The notes: generated by a model from the sequence alone, not told the origin. Positions 34,999-43,706 are shown, numbered from the stretch's first letter. The stretch: DNA of 64,000 nucleotides from Devosia epidermidihirudinis (GCF_000971295.1 NZ_LANJ01000011.1:496001-560000); one strand, 5' to 3'. Program-made: numbers and translations.

Positions 34999-35769
34999 AT
35001 GGTTGACGCGCTGTTCCTGTTCGTGGCTGGCCTTCTCGGCGGCGCAGTCAACTCGCTCGCGGGCGGCGGCTCGTTCATCGTGTTCCCGGCGCTGCTGTTC
35101 GTTGGCGTACCGCCAGTCATCGCCAATGCATCCAACACCTATGCTGCCCTGCCCGGCTATGCGAGCGGCGCTTTCGGCTATTGGCATGCCATGTCGAAGT
35201 ACAAGGATCGGCTGGTGATCTACACGATCATCGCCGCTGTGTTCGGCTATATCGGCGCCGAACTGCTGCTGGTGGTGTCTGACGAGCAGTTTTCGCGCGT
35301 CGTACCATGGCTGATGCTGTTTGCCGTAATGCTGTTCATCTTCGGCAACCGCCTCAACGCTTTTGTGGCTGCGCGCAGTGGTGGACGGCGCGGCATGAAG
35401 CTGGCCGGCACTGCGCTGCTGCTGGCTTTCCTTGCGGGCGTTTGCGTCTATGGCGGGTTCTTCAATGCCGGCCTGGGCATTCTGCTGCTGGCGTTTCTAG
35501 CCACTGCCGGCTTGAGCGACATCCACGCCATGAACGGGCTCAAGCTCTATGTGTCGTCCGTAGTGGCAGTGGTTGCCGTGGCGCGGTTCTCGTTCAGCGG
35601 ATCAATCGACTGGTATCACGGCTCCATCGCGCTGGTCGGCGTCACCATTGGCGGCTATCTCGCCGCGCGCAATGCGCATCGCTTCCCCACTCAGTGGATC
35701 CGGGCTGCCGTGATCGTCTACGGCCTGTTCATGACCGGCTACTTCTTCTGGAACGCCTACGCGGCCTAA
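34999..35769 (+). CDS. TauE/SafE (TSUP) family exporter
   Basis: A 256-aa inner-membrane protein with about eight hydrophobic segments. The N-terminal repeat motif FLFVAGLLGGAVNSLAGGGS is diagnostic of the TSUP family, whose members export sulfite, sulfoacetate and similar anions. The second repeat starts near YGGFFNAGLGILLLAFL. The ATG at 34999 with TGGAGAGAACTC is chosen over the frame opening at 34927. It is convergent with the molybdopterin oxidoreductase (4-bp overlap of stop codons), so it is not in the same operon. The substrate is unknown. Confidence 0.88.
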   Translation: MVDALFLFVAGLLGGAVNSLAGGGSFIVFPALLFVGVPPVIANASNTYAALPGYASGAFGYWHAMSKYKDRLVIYTIIAAVFGYIGAELLLVVSDEQFSRVVPWLMLFAVMLFIFGNRLNAFVAARSGGRRGMKLAGTALLLAFLAGVCVYGGFFNAGLGILLLAFLATAGLSDIHAMNGLKLYVSSVVAVVAVARFSFSGSIDWYHGSIALVGVTIGGYLAARNAHRFPTQWIRAAVIVYGLFMTGYFFWNAYAA

Positions 35770-37859
35770 TCCGCGCGTCTGATCCACACTGCCGCATCAT
35801 GGAACGTCGCACCGCCAAATGGTGGCGCGGGCGTTGCGTTGGTCAGGGTGTTGATGCCCTTGCCACCGCGATGCGACTTGTTCTTGTGCAGGCCCTCGGC
35901 GATCAGCACGCCGGTCGGCAAGCCGGTCCGGATGCGCGCCGTGAGATCAACTGAGCCACGCCGATTGCCGACGGTGACGAACACGCCTTCTTCGATCCCA
36001 AGCCGCACTGCGTCATCAGGATGGATGAACACAGACGGCGCACCTTCCCGCTTTTGACTGCCGGGCGTTTCGTTGAAGGACGAATTGAGGAAAGCACGCG
36101 CCGGGCTGGTGGCAAGCCGGAATGGATGGCCTGCGTCCGTCGCCTCGGTGATGGCCCAGTGATCGGCGAAGCGCGGCATAGCCGCGGGATCGCAGGTCCA
36201 CATATAGCCCTTCTTCAGCCGGGTTTCTTCCCAGTTGGGTTCAAAGCGGAAGCGCTTGTCCGGCCAGGCAAATCCGTCGGCGAAGCGCGCGGCGGCGTCA
36301 GGACGCTCGCGATCAACAAATCCGGACTTTTCGATTTCGTCCAACTCACCGTAGTTGGAGCGACGGAAGGTTTCGGCCACGACGTCACGATCCCTCGTCC
36401 GGAACAGATCGTCGTCCAGCCCCAGGCGCAACGCGAGCGCATTGATGACTTCATGGTTGGACCATGTGCCGGCAAGCCGCTCGATCACGGCTGGGCCATA
36501 GAGCACGCGGGTATGGCCACCGCGCGTGTAATAATCGTTGTGCTCGAGGAACATGGTCGCCGGCAAAACAATGTCGGCGAACTCCGCCGTTTCCGTCATG
36601 AACTGCTCATGCACCACAAGGAACAGATCCTCACGCGCAAAACCGCGGTGGGTCAGCGTCTGATCGGGCGCAACCGAGGCCGGATTGGTGTTCTGCACGA
36701 TCATCGCCATGACCGGACCACCGCCCTTGAGCGCCTTGGCATCACCGGTCAGCACCGGGCCAATCTCAGACATATCGAGCGAGCGCGGATTGCCCTTTTG
36801 CAGATAGCTCCCGGTGATGCGGGATTTATCGAGCTTCCAGGTGCCAGAATTGGAGTGGAATGCTCCACCGCCACGATGCTGCCAGGCCCCTGTCATGGCC
36901 GGAATGCAGAGTGCTGCGTGCATCGCCGTCGATCCATTGCGCTGGCGGGTAAAGCCGTAGCCGAGGCGGAAATAGCTGCGCGGCGTCGTGCCCACGAGAT
37001 GAGCAAACGCGGTGATCTGCTCGACGCTCAGGCCGGTGATCTCAGCGGCCCATTCCGGCGTTTTCGTCGCCAGGTGCGCTTCGAAATCAGGGCCAAAATC
37101 GGTGTACTTGGCCATGTAATCGCGGTCGGCGAGGTTGTCGCGCAGCAGCACGTGCATGACAGCCACCGCCAATGCCCCATCTGTGCCGGGCCGCAGAACC
37201 AAACCGAGATCGGCCTGTGCCATGGTCGCCGTTTCGTAGATGTCGATGACGACTATCTTGGCCTTGCGTTCCTTTTTGGCGCGCATGGCGTGGGTCATCA
37301 CATTGACCTGCGTGTGGACGGCATTGGTGCCCCAGATGACCACGCAGTCGCTTTCGGCCATCTGCTCGGGGTTCACGCCGCCAAGCATGCCCGTACCAGC
37401 GATATAGCCGGGCCAGGCGGTGCCGGTGCAAATGGTGTCGTATTGGTGTGAATAGCCCTTGGCCGCGCGCAGACGGTCAATTCCGTCGCGATGCACATGG
37501 CCCATAGTGCCCGCGTAGTAGTAGGGCCAGATCGCCTCCGCGCCGTGCTCGTTCTCAATGGCGGTGAAGCGCGCAGCGATCTCGTCGAGAGCCTCATCCC
37601 ACGAGATCGGCGTGAACTGCCCACTGCCCTTGGGGCCGCTGCGGCGCAAGGGCTGGGTCAGACGATCTGGATGATGCACCCGCTCGGCATAGCGAGCCAC
37701 CTTTTCGCAGATGACGCCTGCCGTATAGGGATCGTCCTTGGCGCCGCGAACGCGCCCGATCGTGTGACTATCGATGACATCCACATCCAGCGCACAGGCG
37801 GATGGGCAATCATGCGGGCAGACCGAGCGGGCGGTGCGAAGGGCGACGGCTTTGTTCAT
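35766..37859 (-). CDS. Molybdopterin-dependent oxidoreductase with an N-terminal [4Fe-4S] site
   Basis: A 697-aa enzyme of the DMSO reductase superfamily. The iron-sulfur motif is complete: Cys14, Cys18 and Cys22 in VCPHDCPSAC, and Cys51 in GVICEK. Molybdopterin-binding stretches include CVVIWGTNAVHTQVNVMTHA, VVIDIYETATMAQAD and, late, FIHPDDAVRLGIEEGVFVTV. No Tat signal is visible, so it is probably cytoplasmic. No partner subunits are adjacent, so it may act as a stand-alone assimilatory-type reductase or formate dehydrogenase-like enzyme. The substrate is open. Confidence 0.87.
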   Translation of the reverse strand: MNKAVALRTARSVCPHDCPSACALDVDVIDSHTIGRVRGAKDDPYTAGVICEKVARYAERVHHPDRLTQPLRRSGPKGSGQFTPISWDEALDEIAARFTAIENEHGAEAIWPYYYAGTMGHVHRDGIDRLRAAKGYSHQYDTICTGTAWPGYIAGTGMLGGVNPEQMAESDCVVIWGTNAVHTQVNVMTHAMRAKKERKAKIVVIDIYETATMAQADLGLVLRPGTDGALAVAVMHVLLRDNLADRDYMAKYTDFGPDFEAHLATKTPEWAAEITGLSVEQITAFAHLVGTTPRSYFRLGYGFTRQRNGSTAMHAALCIPAMTGAWQHRGGGAFHSNSGTWKLDKSRITGSYLQKGNPRSLDMSEIGPVLTGDAKALKGGGPVMAMIVQNTNPASVAPDQTLTHRGFAREDLFLVVHEQFMTETAEFADIVLPATMFLEHNDYYTRGGHTRVLYGPAVIERLAGTWSNHEVINALALRLGLDDDLFRTRDRDVVAETFRRSNYGELDEIEKSGFVDRERPDAAARFADGFAWPDKRFRFEPNWEETRLKKGYMWTCDPAAMPRFADHWAITEATDAGHPFRLATSPARAFLNSSFNETPGSQKREGAPSVFIHPDDAVRLGIEEGVFVTVGNRRGSVDLTARIRTGLPTGVLIAEGLHKNKSHRGGKGINTLTNATPAPPFGGATFHDAAVWIRRAD

Positions 37860-37899
37860 GGCGCAAAGCTATCCGAGCGACGGCAACGGCTCAATGGAA

Positions 37900-37924
37900 A
37901 TGCGCCGGGATCAACCCGGCGCAT
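37900..37924 (-). terminator. Hairpin terminator downstream of the mbfA gene
   Basis: ATGCGCCGGG, loop ATCAA, CCCGGCGCAT: a perfect ten-base stem in the 79-bp gap between the mbfA stop and the oxidoreductase start. On the minus strand it exits into TTTCC, a weak T-tract. Confidence 0.6.
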
Positions 37925-37938
37925 GGATGGGTTGCTCG

Positions 37939-38931
37939 CTAGGCATTACCGATGAGAATGCCCGCTGCAAACACCAGCGAACCACCGAGCACGACCTGCA
38001 TCACTGCCCGCCAGAACGGCGTCTGCATGTAGCGATTCTGGATGAAGGCGATGGCCCAGAGCTCGATCAACACGATGACAATCGCAACGCTGGTTGCAGT
38101 CCAGAAATCGGCAATGAGATAGGGCAGCGCATGGCCCAAGCCACCAATGGCGGTCATGATGCCTGCGGCGAGGCCGCGCTTCACCGGCGAACCGCGACCG
38201 GTCAACTTGCCATCGTCAGATGCCGCTTCAGTGAAGCCCATGGAAATGCCCGCGCCGATAGCGGCAGCGAGACCGACAAGGAAGGTCTGGTGGGTGTCAC
38301 CGGTGGCAAATGCCGCCGCGAACACCGGGGCCAGTGTCGAGACCGAACCGTCCATGAGCCCAGCTAGACCGGGCTGCACATAGGTCAGCACGAACTGGCG
38401 ATGATTCTCGCCCTTTTCGAGCTCACGCCCTTCCGCACCCAGCGCTTCGGCATCGATGCGGTCAGCCGCGTCTGCGTGTTTGCGCTCCTGCATCGCCAGA
38501 TCACCCAGCAGCTTGCGAATACCGGCGTCAGTCGTCTGCTTAGCCGCCTCCATATAAAAGCGGTAGGAGCCCTCCTCCATTTCCCAGACCTGCTGGCGAA
38601 CCGCCTCGAGGGTGAGCGACTTCATCAGCCAAAGCGGCTTGCGCGCGATGAAGCCCTTAACGTTCTCCCGACGAATGGGAACCAGGTGCGTGCCAAAGCG
38701 CTCGACATACAGGTCCAGCAAGCGACGACGATGCTCGTCCTCCTCGGCCGCCATGCCTTCGAATAGCGCTGCAGAGCCGGGATAGGTATCGGCCAAACGT
38801 GTCGCGAATTCGGAATAGATGCGACCGTCTTCCTCCTCTGCCGCAACAGCCAGCGACAGGATTTCGCGCTCCGACAAGGAGGCAAATGGGCGACGGGTAT
38901 CGGGCAACAGCGAAAACATGGGAGCGCTCAT
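37939..38931 (-). CDS. mbfA: Membrane-bound ferritin-like iron exporter MbfA
   Basis: A 330-aa protein joining a ferritin-like di-iron domain (residues about 15-175) to a VIT1-like membrane domain (about 185-330, three to four helices). Iron-ligand motifs are visible: AVAAEEEDGRIYSEFA, MAAEEDEHRRRL, EMEEGSYRFYMEAA and MQERKHADAADR. MbfA proteins of Agrobacterium and Bradyrhizobium export iron and protect against iron overload and peroxide at low pH. They are repressed by Irr through an ICE box, and a double ICE-like palindrome adjoins the start codon here. No Shine-Dalgarno is seen between palindrome and ATG. Confidence 0.92.
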   Translation of the reverse strand: MSAPMFSLLPDTRRPFASLSEREILSLAVAAEEEDGRIYSEFATRLADTYPGSAALFEGMAAEEDEHRRRLLDLYVERFGTHLVPIRRENVKGFIARKPLWLMKSLTLEAVRQQVWEMEEGSYRFYMEAAKQTTDAGIRKLLGDLAMQERKHADAADRIDAEALGAEGRELEKGENHRQFVLTYVQPGLAGLMDGSVSTLAPVFAAAFATGDTHQTFLVGLAAAIGAGISMGFTEAASDDGKLTGRGSPVKRGLAAGIMTAIGGLGHALPYLIADFWTATSVAIVIVLIELWAIAFIQNRYMQTPFWRAVMQVVLGGSLVFAAGILIGNA

Positions 38932-38974
38932 AGCTTAGAATGGTTCTAAACATTGTTTAGAACCATTCTAAGCT
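38932..38974. promoter_or_regulatory. Double ICE-type (Irr) palindrome upstream of mbfA
   Basis: Twenty-base perfect arms (38932-38951 and 38955-38974) around a three-base ATT loop. Each arm contains its own dyad: TTAGAA-TGG-TTCTAA and TTAGAA-CCA-TTCTAA, matching the TTTAGAA-N3-TTCTAAA iron control element bound by Irr. The palindrome abuts the start codon directly. Confidence 0.85.
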
Positions 38975-39020
38975 TAAGACAAGCGTTCGTGATCTGAGCT
39001 TCTATGCGTTGAGCAACAAG

Positions 39021-39914
39021 CTAGAAGCCGAGCATCGAACGCTGCGCGAACACGCCAGCCAACATGCCATGCGACGCAGCAAGCGTTACACTGGCCATTG
39101 GATTGGCCAGATCCCCGGCCGCAAACACGCCCGGCAGACTCGTTTCGAACTGCTCGTTCACCTTGAGAATGGTCCCAACGGGGGTCGCAGTTGTTTCGAG
39201 ACCAAGCGTCTTGTGCACATTGGCTGCCGGACGATTTTGTGGATGGGCGAACAGAACATCGACAGCAATAGTGCGACCGTCCGCAATCGTAATGCCAGAC
39301 AGCCGCCCATCGGCGTTCGGGATAGCGACGACTTTGCCGTCCACAATCTTGACGCCACGTGCAGCGATCTTATCGCGCTCATCCTGCGACAGTTCATGAC
39401 CATCGGTGAACAGCGTCAGGTTGTTAGTCCAGTCACCATACAGCACCAACGATTGGACCGTATGTGCCCCCGAATACAGAGCGCCCCAGCTTTTGTCGGC
39501 AACCTCAAAGCCGTCGCAATAAGGACATGGTACCACTGATTTGCCCCAACTTTCGGCAAAGCCCGGAATATCCGGCATCTGGTCGGCAACGCCATAGCTC
39601 AGCACCAAACGACGCGCGCGTAGCGTTTCGCCATCCTCCGTCGTGACGGCGAAATTGTCCTTCTCGCCGCTAGCGCTGTCGGCGCGCGCATTGACGATGC
39701 GGATGGTTGGATAGCGGGTGATTTGTTCGCGGGCCACAGCCAGAATATCTGCGGGGTTCTTGTGATCATGGCCAAGAAAGCCATGCGAATGCGAGGCAAA
39801 GCGATTGCGCGGCAGGCCTGTATCCAGAACGGTCACCTTGCGGCGCGCACGCCCCATCTGAAGGGCTGTGGCAAGGCCGGCAAAACTGCCACCAACGACG
39901 ATGATGTCATCCAT
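39021..39914 (-). CDS. Thioredoxin reductase-like FAD/NAD(P) oxidoreductase
   Basis: A 297-aa class II pyridine nucleotide-disulfide reductase. The FAD Rossmann motif is VVGGSFAGLATALQMGRARR, the redox pair is CPYC in VVPCPYCDGFEV, and the C-terminal FAD motif is GVFAAGDLANP. It is slightly shorter than TrxB and lacks the typical NADPH-motif spacing, so it may belong to the atypical TrxR-like group that does not use thioredoxin. The start at 39914 overlaps the end of the Rrf2 gene by 8 bp. Together they form a two-gene unit probably responding to thiol or redox stress. Confidence 0.85.
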   Translation of the reverse strand: MDDIIVVGGSFAGLATALQMGRARRKVTVLDTGLPRNRFASHSHGFLGHDHKNPADILAVAREQITRYPTIRIVNARADSASGEKDNFAVTTEDGETLRARRLVLSYGVADQMPDIPGFAESWGKSVVPCPYCDGFEVADKSWGALYSGAHTVQSLVLYGDWTNNLTLFTDGHELSQDERDKIAARGVKIVDGKVVAIPNADGRLSGITIADGRTIAVDVLFAHPQNRPAANVHKTLGLETTATPVGTILKVNEQFETSLPGVFAAGDLANPMASVTLAASHGMLAGVFAQRSMLGF

Positions 39915-40362
39915 GGTGATGATCTCCGGAATGAGAAGGAAGGGGATGGGGCACAGCCTGGCGCGCAATGTCGTCCAGCGACACCCGCTCCAGCCGCGCC
40001 GCGAGCAGCGCCTCGGCGTCCGCGATGAATTCGCCCATCACAGTGTCGACCGCCCGGACAATGCCGCATTGCCGATCACCAGGATCGCTCTCGGTGCGGA
40101 TGAGCAGGCTTTCGCCCATGGCGGAATAAATGGTGCGCAGGCTGATATCGGTTGCAGGGCGCAATAAGCGCCAACCGCCATCATGCCCCTTGGTAGAGGC
40201 AACAATCCCCGCCTCCCGCAACTCCCCCAGCACCCGCCGCACGACAACCGGATTGGTCATCAGGCAAGTGGCCAGAGTGGTGGACGTAATAGCTTGATCG
40301 GGCTGCTTGTGCAGATGGACAAGGGCGTGCAGGGCGAGTGAGAGGCGACTGGATCTTTTCAT
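39907..40362 (-). CDS. Rrf2-family transcriptional regulator
   Basis: A 151-aa regulator. The winged helix covers residues about 5-75 (LSLALHALVHLHKQPDQAIT, TNPVVVRRVLGELREAGIV, HDGGWRLLRPATDISL), a typical Rrf2 layout. The [4Fe-4S] triad of IscR/NsrR is not present: only one Cys (near residue 98, DRQCGIV) lies in the sensor loop, plus one at about 33. It may therefore sense thiols or oxidants by cysteine modification. The C-terminus is His-rich (HSGDHHHG). A perfect 19-bp palindrome overlaps its start codon and is a likely autoregulatory operator. Confidence 0.87.
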   Translation of the reverse strand: MKRSSRLSLALHALVHLHKQPDQAITSTTLATCLMTNPVVVRRVLGELREAGIVASTKGHDGGWRLLRPATDISLRTIYSAMGESLLIRTESDPGDRQCGIVRAVDTVMGEFIADAEALLAARLERVSLDDIARQAVPHPLPSHSGDHHHG

Positions 40363-40380
40363 GTAACTTTATTAGTTACA
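40362..40380. promoter_or_regulatory. Palindromic operator overlapping the Rrf2 start codon
   Basis: TGTAACT, five-base spacer TTATT, AGTTACA: a perfect seven-base inverted repeat beginning at the first base of the rrf2 ATG. Its position and symmetry suit autorepression of the Rrf2/reductase unit. Confidence 0.65.
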
Positions 40381-40634
40381 TTCATGATCGATTGTCAACC
40401 GTGATGAATTTTCTGCCTTCGCCTGCCCTGTCCGCCGGCTACGACCCGATCGTCACGTTGAAGGCCTGCCACGAAGATGCTGCTCGCCGCCGCTGAACTG
40501 TGCCTGGCGCTCAGCGGGGTGTGAGCACCGGCAATGTGCACTCTGATCCCCGAGCGGTGACGAAGTAGGTCCAGCGACAGTCGCTTTATCCCCCGGGCGC
40601 GAAAAGCCCAGCCAAATGAACACCCCCGCTTTCC

Positions 40635-41261
40635 CTAAAGCGCCGCGAAGGCCTTAGTGGCGGTTTCGGTGTTGCGGCGGGCGCGGGTGGTGGCGTGGGT
40701 GGCGAGTTGGGCGGCCCCAGAGTGGAACTGGGAGAAGGTGATGCGGCGGGCGTCGTGGGTGGCGATGGTGATGCCGCGCCAGTTTGGCCGAACCGAGCGA
40801 ACATCGGACCACGCCAGAACAGTCTCACGACCCAGAGCGGTTTTGTGTTCTAGCTGGGTATGGTTCCAGCGGATTTTGGTGAAAAGGCCGCCGAGGCCGA
40901 TACCGAGCGCCCCTGCCCCCAGCAGAACTGCGGCGATGAAAGCCGCGATCATCTGCGTTGGATCAACGACGCGCGTACCGCCGATGAAGACCACTGCGCC
41001 CATCAGGACCACGGCCAGCGCTGCTGCACCATAGCAGGCAAAATACTCGACCATGGATGGACGAAGCTGCGACCAGCCATCGACGCTAGCGGCTTCTTCG
41101 CCCTGCACTAAGCGCAGCGCCAGGAAGGCGGCATATCCGAACGCAACCACGCCCGCAGCGCGGGCGAGTGGCAGACCGGCGGTCATCGGGATGTGTTTGA
41201 GAAAAAGAAGGGTGACGATAACGACAAGCGGCAAAGCCACTTCCTGCCAGCGCAAGGGCAC
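40635..41261 (-). CDS. Hypothetical membrane protein with C-terminal PH-like region
   Basis: A 208-aa protein of unknown function. Four hydrophobic segments lie within the first 130 residues. A soluble part of about 70 residues (WNHTQLEHKTALGRETVLAW, ITIATHDARRITFSQFHSGA) resembles the PH-like C-termini of small bacterial membrane proteins. The frame opens at a TTG (41330), but a GTG at 41261 with GGAGAG six bases before it is the better start. The 254 bp upstream of the Rrf2 operator and the 223 bp before the exporter gene contain no further gene. Confidence 0.55.
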   Translation of the reverse strand: MPLRWQEVALPLVVIVTLLFLKHIPMTAGLPLARAAGVVAFGYAAFLALRLVQGEEAASVDGWSQLRPSMVEYFACYGAAALAVVLMGAVVFIGGTRVVDPTQMIAAFIAAVLLGAGALGIGLGGLFTKIRWNHTQLEHKTALGRETVLAWSDVRSVRPNWRGITIATHDARRITFSQFHSGAAQLATHATTRARRNTETATKAFAAL

Positions 41262-41484
41262 TTTTGCTCTCCAAATGTTTTGGGGGGCCGGCGACGCGAG
41301 TTCGGCATTCCATTGCGCAAACGCTAGCAAGGATTGCCAAATTCGCCACTAACAAATTCGGGAAGTGGCGGGATGGCGGGGCGGCATGATTTTTTTGTCA
41401 CACGCGGCGCCCGGCCGATCCTTGCCAAACTGATTCAACGTGCTGGCAAAGTGATTCATGCCAGCTCCGTAAGTCATTGAAAAA

Positions 41485-41799
41485 TCAGGATAGAACCTTT
41501 AGGCCCACGATGCCTGCAACAATCAGGCCGATGGAAGCCAGGCGCGCAACGGTGACCGGGTCACCGAACAAATACATGCCGAGTGCGGCTGTGCCGACGG
41601 TGCCAATACCTGTCCACACGGCATAGCCAGTGCCCACAGGTAAATCACGCAGGGCCACACCCAGCAGCACGACGCTGACGATCATGGCGAGGACGGTGAG
41701 TGTTGTGGGTACGACGCGGGTAAAGCCGTCGGTGTATTTGAGGCCGATGGCCCAGCCCATTTCAAAAAAACCAGCGATGACAAGGTAGACCCAAGCCAT
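41485..41799 (-). CDS. gdx: SMR-family guanidinium exporter (SugE/Gdx)
   Basis: A 104-aa small multidrug resistance protein with four membrane helices. The essential Glu lies in [18 protein letters not shown] (residue 13). The G-W-A-x-G-L-K motif is typical of the SugE/Gdx subclass, which exchanges guanidinium for protons, rather than of EmrE. It works as an antiparallel dimer in the inner membrane. The two-hairpin guanidine-II riboswitch directly upstream supports the substrate independently. The Shine-Dalgarno (TTGGAG) lies between riboswitch and ATG. Confidence 0.93.
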   Translation of the reverse strand: MAWVYLVIAGFFEMGWAIGLKYTDGFTRVVPTTLTVLAMIVSVVLLGVALRDLPVGTGYAVWTGIGTVGTAALGMYLFGDPVTVARLASIGLIVAGIVGLKVLS

Positions 41800-41818
41800 T
41801 GGGGAACTCCAAGGTGTT

Positions 41819-41870
41819 GGCGGGTCGTCCCGGCCGAAATGATGAAAGCGCGAGGTCGTCCACGCGCTTC
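41819..41870 (-). ncRNA. Guanidine-II (mini-ykkC) riboswitch
   Basis: On the minus strand two hairpins each carry the ACGA loop closed by GG/CC. P1 is AAGCGCG-T-GG, ACGA, CC-T-CGCGCTT (41844-41870). P2 is GGCCGGG, ACGA, CCCGCC (41819-41835). This two-hairpin ACGR arrangement defines guanidine-II. P2 ends nine bases before the TTGGAG of the guanidinium exporter gene, so guanidine binding would be expected to expose the ribosome site. Confidence 0.88.
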
Positions 41871-41994
41871 ACACCTTTAGCCAAGCGCCCCACGAAGGTG
41901 AAGCGCGACAGAGGACCATCGGATTGTCGGCCAATGCATAGCGGACACGTTAGCCAGGTTGGACAGCGGCCCAAAACCCTGGACCGCCATGTCC

Positions 41995-43566
41995 TTATGC
42001 GGGGCTGGTAGAAGGAGCACCGACTGCCGCGGCCGTAGCGTTCTCCTCGGCATCGATCTCGGCCGCAGGCTCCTGCCGTAGCGTGTTTGCCAAAGGCAGC
42101 TCCTTGAGGAGGAACGTCAGACCAAACGCGATGAGCGCAGCGGCGGACGCCGTCAGAAACACGGGATGCAAGGCTGCCGCAAAACCTTCGAGAACCTGTT
42201 GGCGCACCGCCTCTGGCAGCTCGGCAATGGCCTTGGCGTTGAATGAACCGCCGCCGGAGGGCATGGCATCGCCAACCTGAGCAGCAAGTCCGGACGAAAA
42301 GATCGCCCCGAACACTGACACGCCGATCGAGCCGCCAATCTGGCGGAACAGCGTGTTTCCGGCGGTGGCAACGCCCATCAAAGAACGAGGCACGGCGTTC
42401 TGCGTCGCGGTGACGCCAACACTGTTGACCGGCCCAATGCCCAGGCCAACTAGGAACATGTAGGCGGCGATCTGCCAATCCGGCGTATCGAGCTGCATCA
42501 TCCCTAACAGCAGCAGGCCAAAAGCCAGCACCGCGGTCGAGACAGTGGGCAGGATTTTGTAATGGCCGGTCCGGCTCATGAAAAAGCCGGACAGCGTCGA
42601 TGCACCAATCAGGCCAATCATCATCGGCAACAGTTGCAACGCAGAATTTGTCGGACTGATGCCCTTGGCCAGCTGCAGATACATGGGCAGGAAGGTGATC
42701 GAGCCAAACATGGCCATGCCAACCAGGAAGCCGACGGCATTGCTGACGAGGAACGTGTTGTTCCGGAACAATTGCAGTGGCAACACAGGCTCGGCAGCGC
42801 GCGCTTCGACCCAGATGAAAACAGCCAGCATCCCCGCCGCCAGAACCACCAGACCGATGATCTGGGGCGACACCCAGGCAAAGGTATTGCCGCCGAGGCT
42901 TGTGGCCAGGACAAAGGCAGACAGCGCGCCTGTGAGCAGGACAAAGCCCACATAGTCAATCTTGTGCGCGACACGGTTGGCCATTGGCTTGAGAGCGAAA
43001 CCGATCACCGCCAGAGCCAGAATGCCCAGTGGCAGGTTGATGATGAAGATCCAATGCCAGCTGAGGTGCTCGACGATGAAGCCGCCCAGCAATGGTCCAA
43101 CGACAGTGGCCACGCCGAACACAGCGCCAAAAATGCCCTGTACCTTGCCCCGCTGCCGCGGCGGAATAACGTCGGCCACGACGGTCATAGCCACCACCAT
43201 CAAGCCACCGCCACCCAATCCCTGCACCGTACGGGCAATAATCAGGAACGTCATGGATGAGGCAAAGGCCGACAGGGTCGAGCCAATCAGGAAGATGACT
43301 ATAGCCGTCTGCAACACGATCTTGCGGCCATAAAGGTCGCCGAGCTTGCCATAGATGGGGGCCACAACGGTGGAACTGAGCAGATAAGCGATGACCACCC
43401 ACGTCAGGTGATCCATCCCGCCCAATTCACCAACGATGGTCGGCAGCGCCGTCGACACGATGGTTTGGCCAAGCGAGGCCAGCAGCAGCGTAACGGCGAC
43501 AGCTCCAATGATAAGGCCGACCGATTGGGCGTTTGCCCCCTCGGCGGATTGTGCAGTCTCTGACAT
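41995..43566 (-). CDS. MFS drug exporter, DHA2/EmrB (14-TMS) family
   Basis: A 523-aa inner-membrane proton-driven exporter. Signature stretches are ASLGQTIVSTALPTIVGELG, GKLGDLYGRKIVLQ (motif A) and QGLGGGGLMVVAMTVVAD (motif B/C region). About 14 hydrophobic segments are present, and the C-terminal tail is acidic. The ATG at 43566 gives MSETAQSAEG; upstream codons in frame overlap the promoter region. It is divergent from a MarR regulator 140 bp away, the classical arrangement for inducible efflux. The substrate is unknown. Confidence 0.9.
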   Translation of the reverse strand: MSETAQSAEGANAQSVGLIIGAVAVTLLLASLGQTIVSTALPTIVGELGGMDHLTWVVIAYLLSSTVVAPIYGKLGDLYGRKIVLQTAIVIFLIGSTLSAFASSMTFLIIARTVQGLGGGGLMVVAMTVVADVIPPRQRGKVQGIFGAVFGVATVVGPLLGGFIVEHLSWHWIFIINLPLGILALAVIGFALKPMANRVAHKIDYVGFVLLTGALSAFVLATSLGGNTFAWVSPQIIGLVVLAAGMLAVFIWVEARAAEPVLPLQLFRNNTFLVSNAVGFLVGMAMFGSITFLPMYLQLAKGISPTNSALQLLPMMIGLIGASTLSGFFMSRTGHYKILPTVSTAVLAFGLLLLGMMQLDTPDWQIAAYMFLVGLGIGPVNSVGVTATQNAVPRSLMGVATAGNTLFRQIGGSIGVSVFGAIFSSGLAAQVGDAMPSGGGSFNAKAIAELPEAVRQQVLEGFAAALHPVFLTASAAALIAFGLTFLLKELPLANTLRQEPAAEIDAEENATAAAVGAPSTSPA

Positions 43567-43647
43567 AAGGTCATCCTTGAAACACAAAAGGCCACCACTC
43601 CGTGGCGCCTCTTGCGGAAAACATTCTGGCAGCATACATCTGCTCAC

Positions 43648-43661
43648 GACATTTACATGTC
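43648..43661. promoter_or_regulatory. Candidate MarR operator
   Basis: GACAT-TTAC-ATGTC is a five-base inverted repeat in the 140-bp space between the divergent MFS and MarR genes; a related GCATGC-containing segment follows at 43666-43690. Position suggests control of both genes. Confidence 0.4.
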
Positions 43662-43706
43662 AATAGCATGCAATTGCGAAAGGCATGCACCATACGGGGA
43701 ACCGCC

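Noticed and set aside
40381..40634. Possible decayed gene between the Rrf2 operator and the hypothetical membrane protein
   Set aside because: No frame of useful length and no recognisable protein remnant in any frame I read.
41762..42478. Frame on the minus strand spanning the exporter leader and the end of the MFS gene
   Set aside because: It overlaps the riboswitch and the MFS gene in another frame and encodes an Arg-rich, low-plausibility product.
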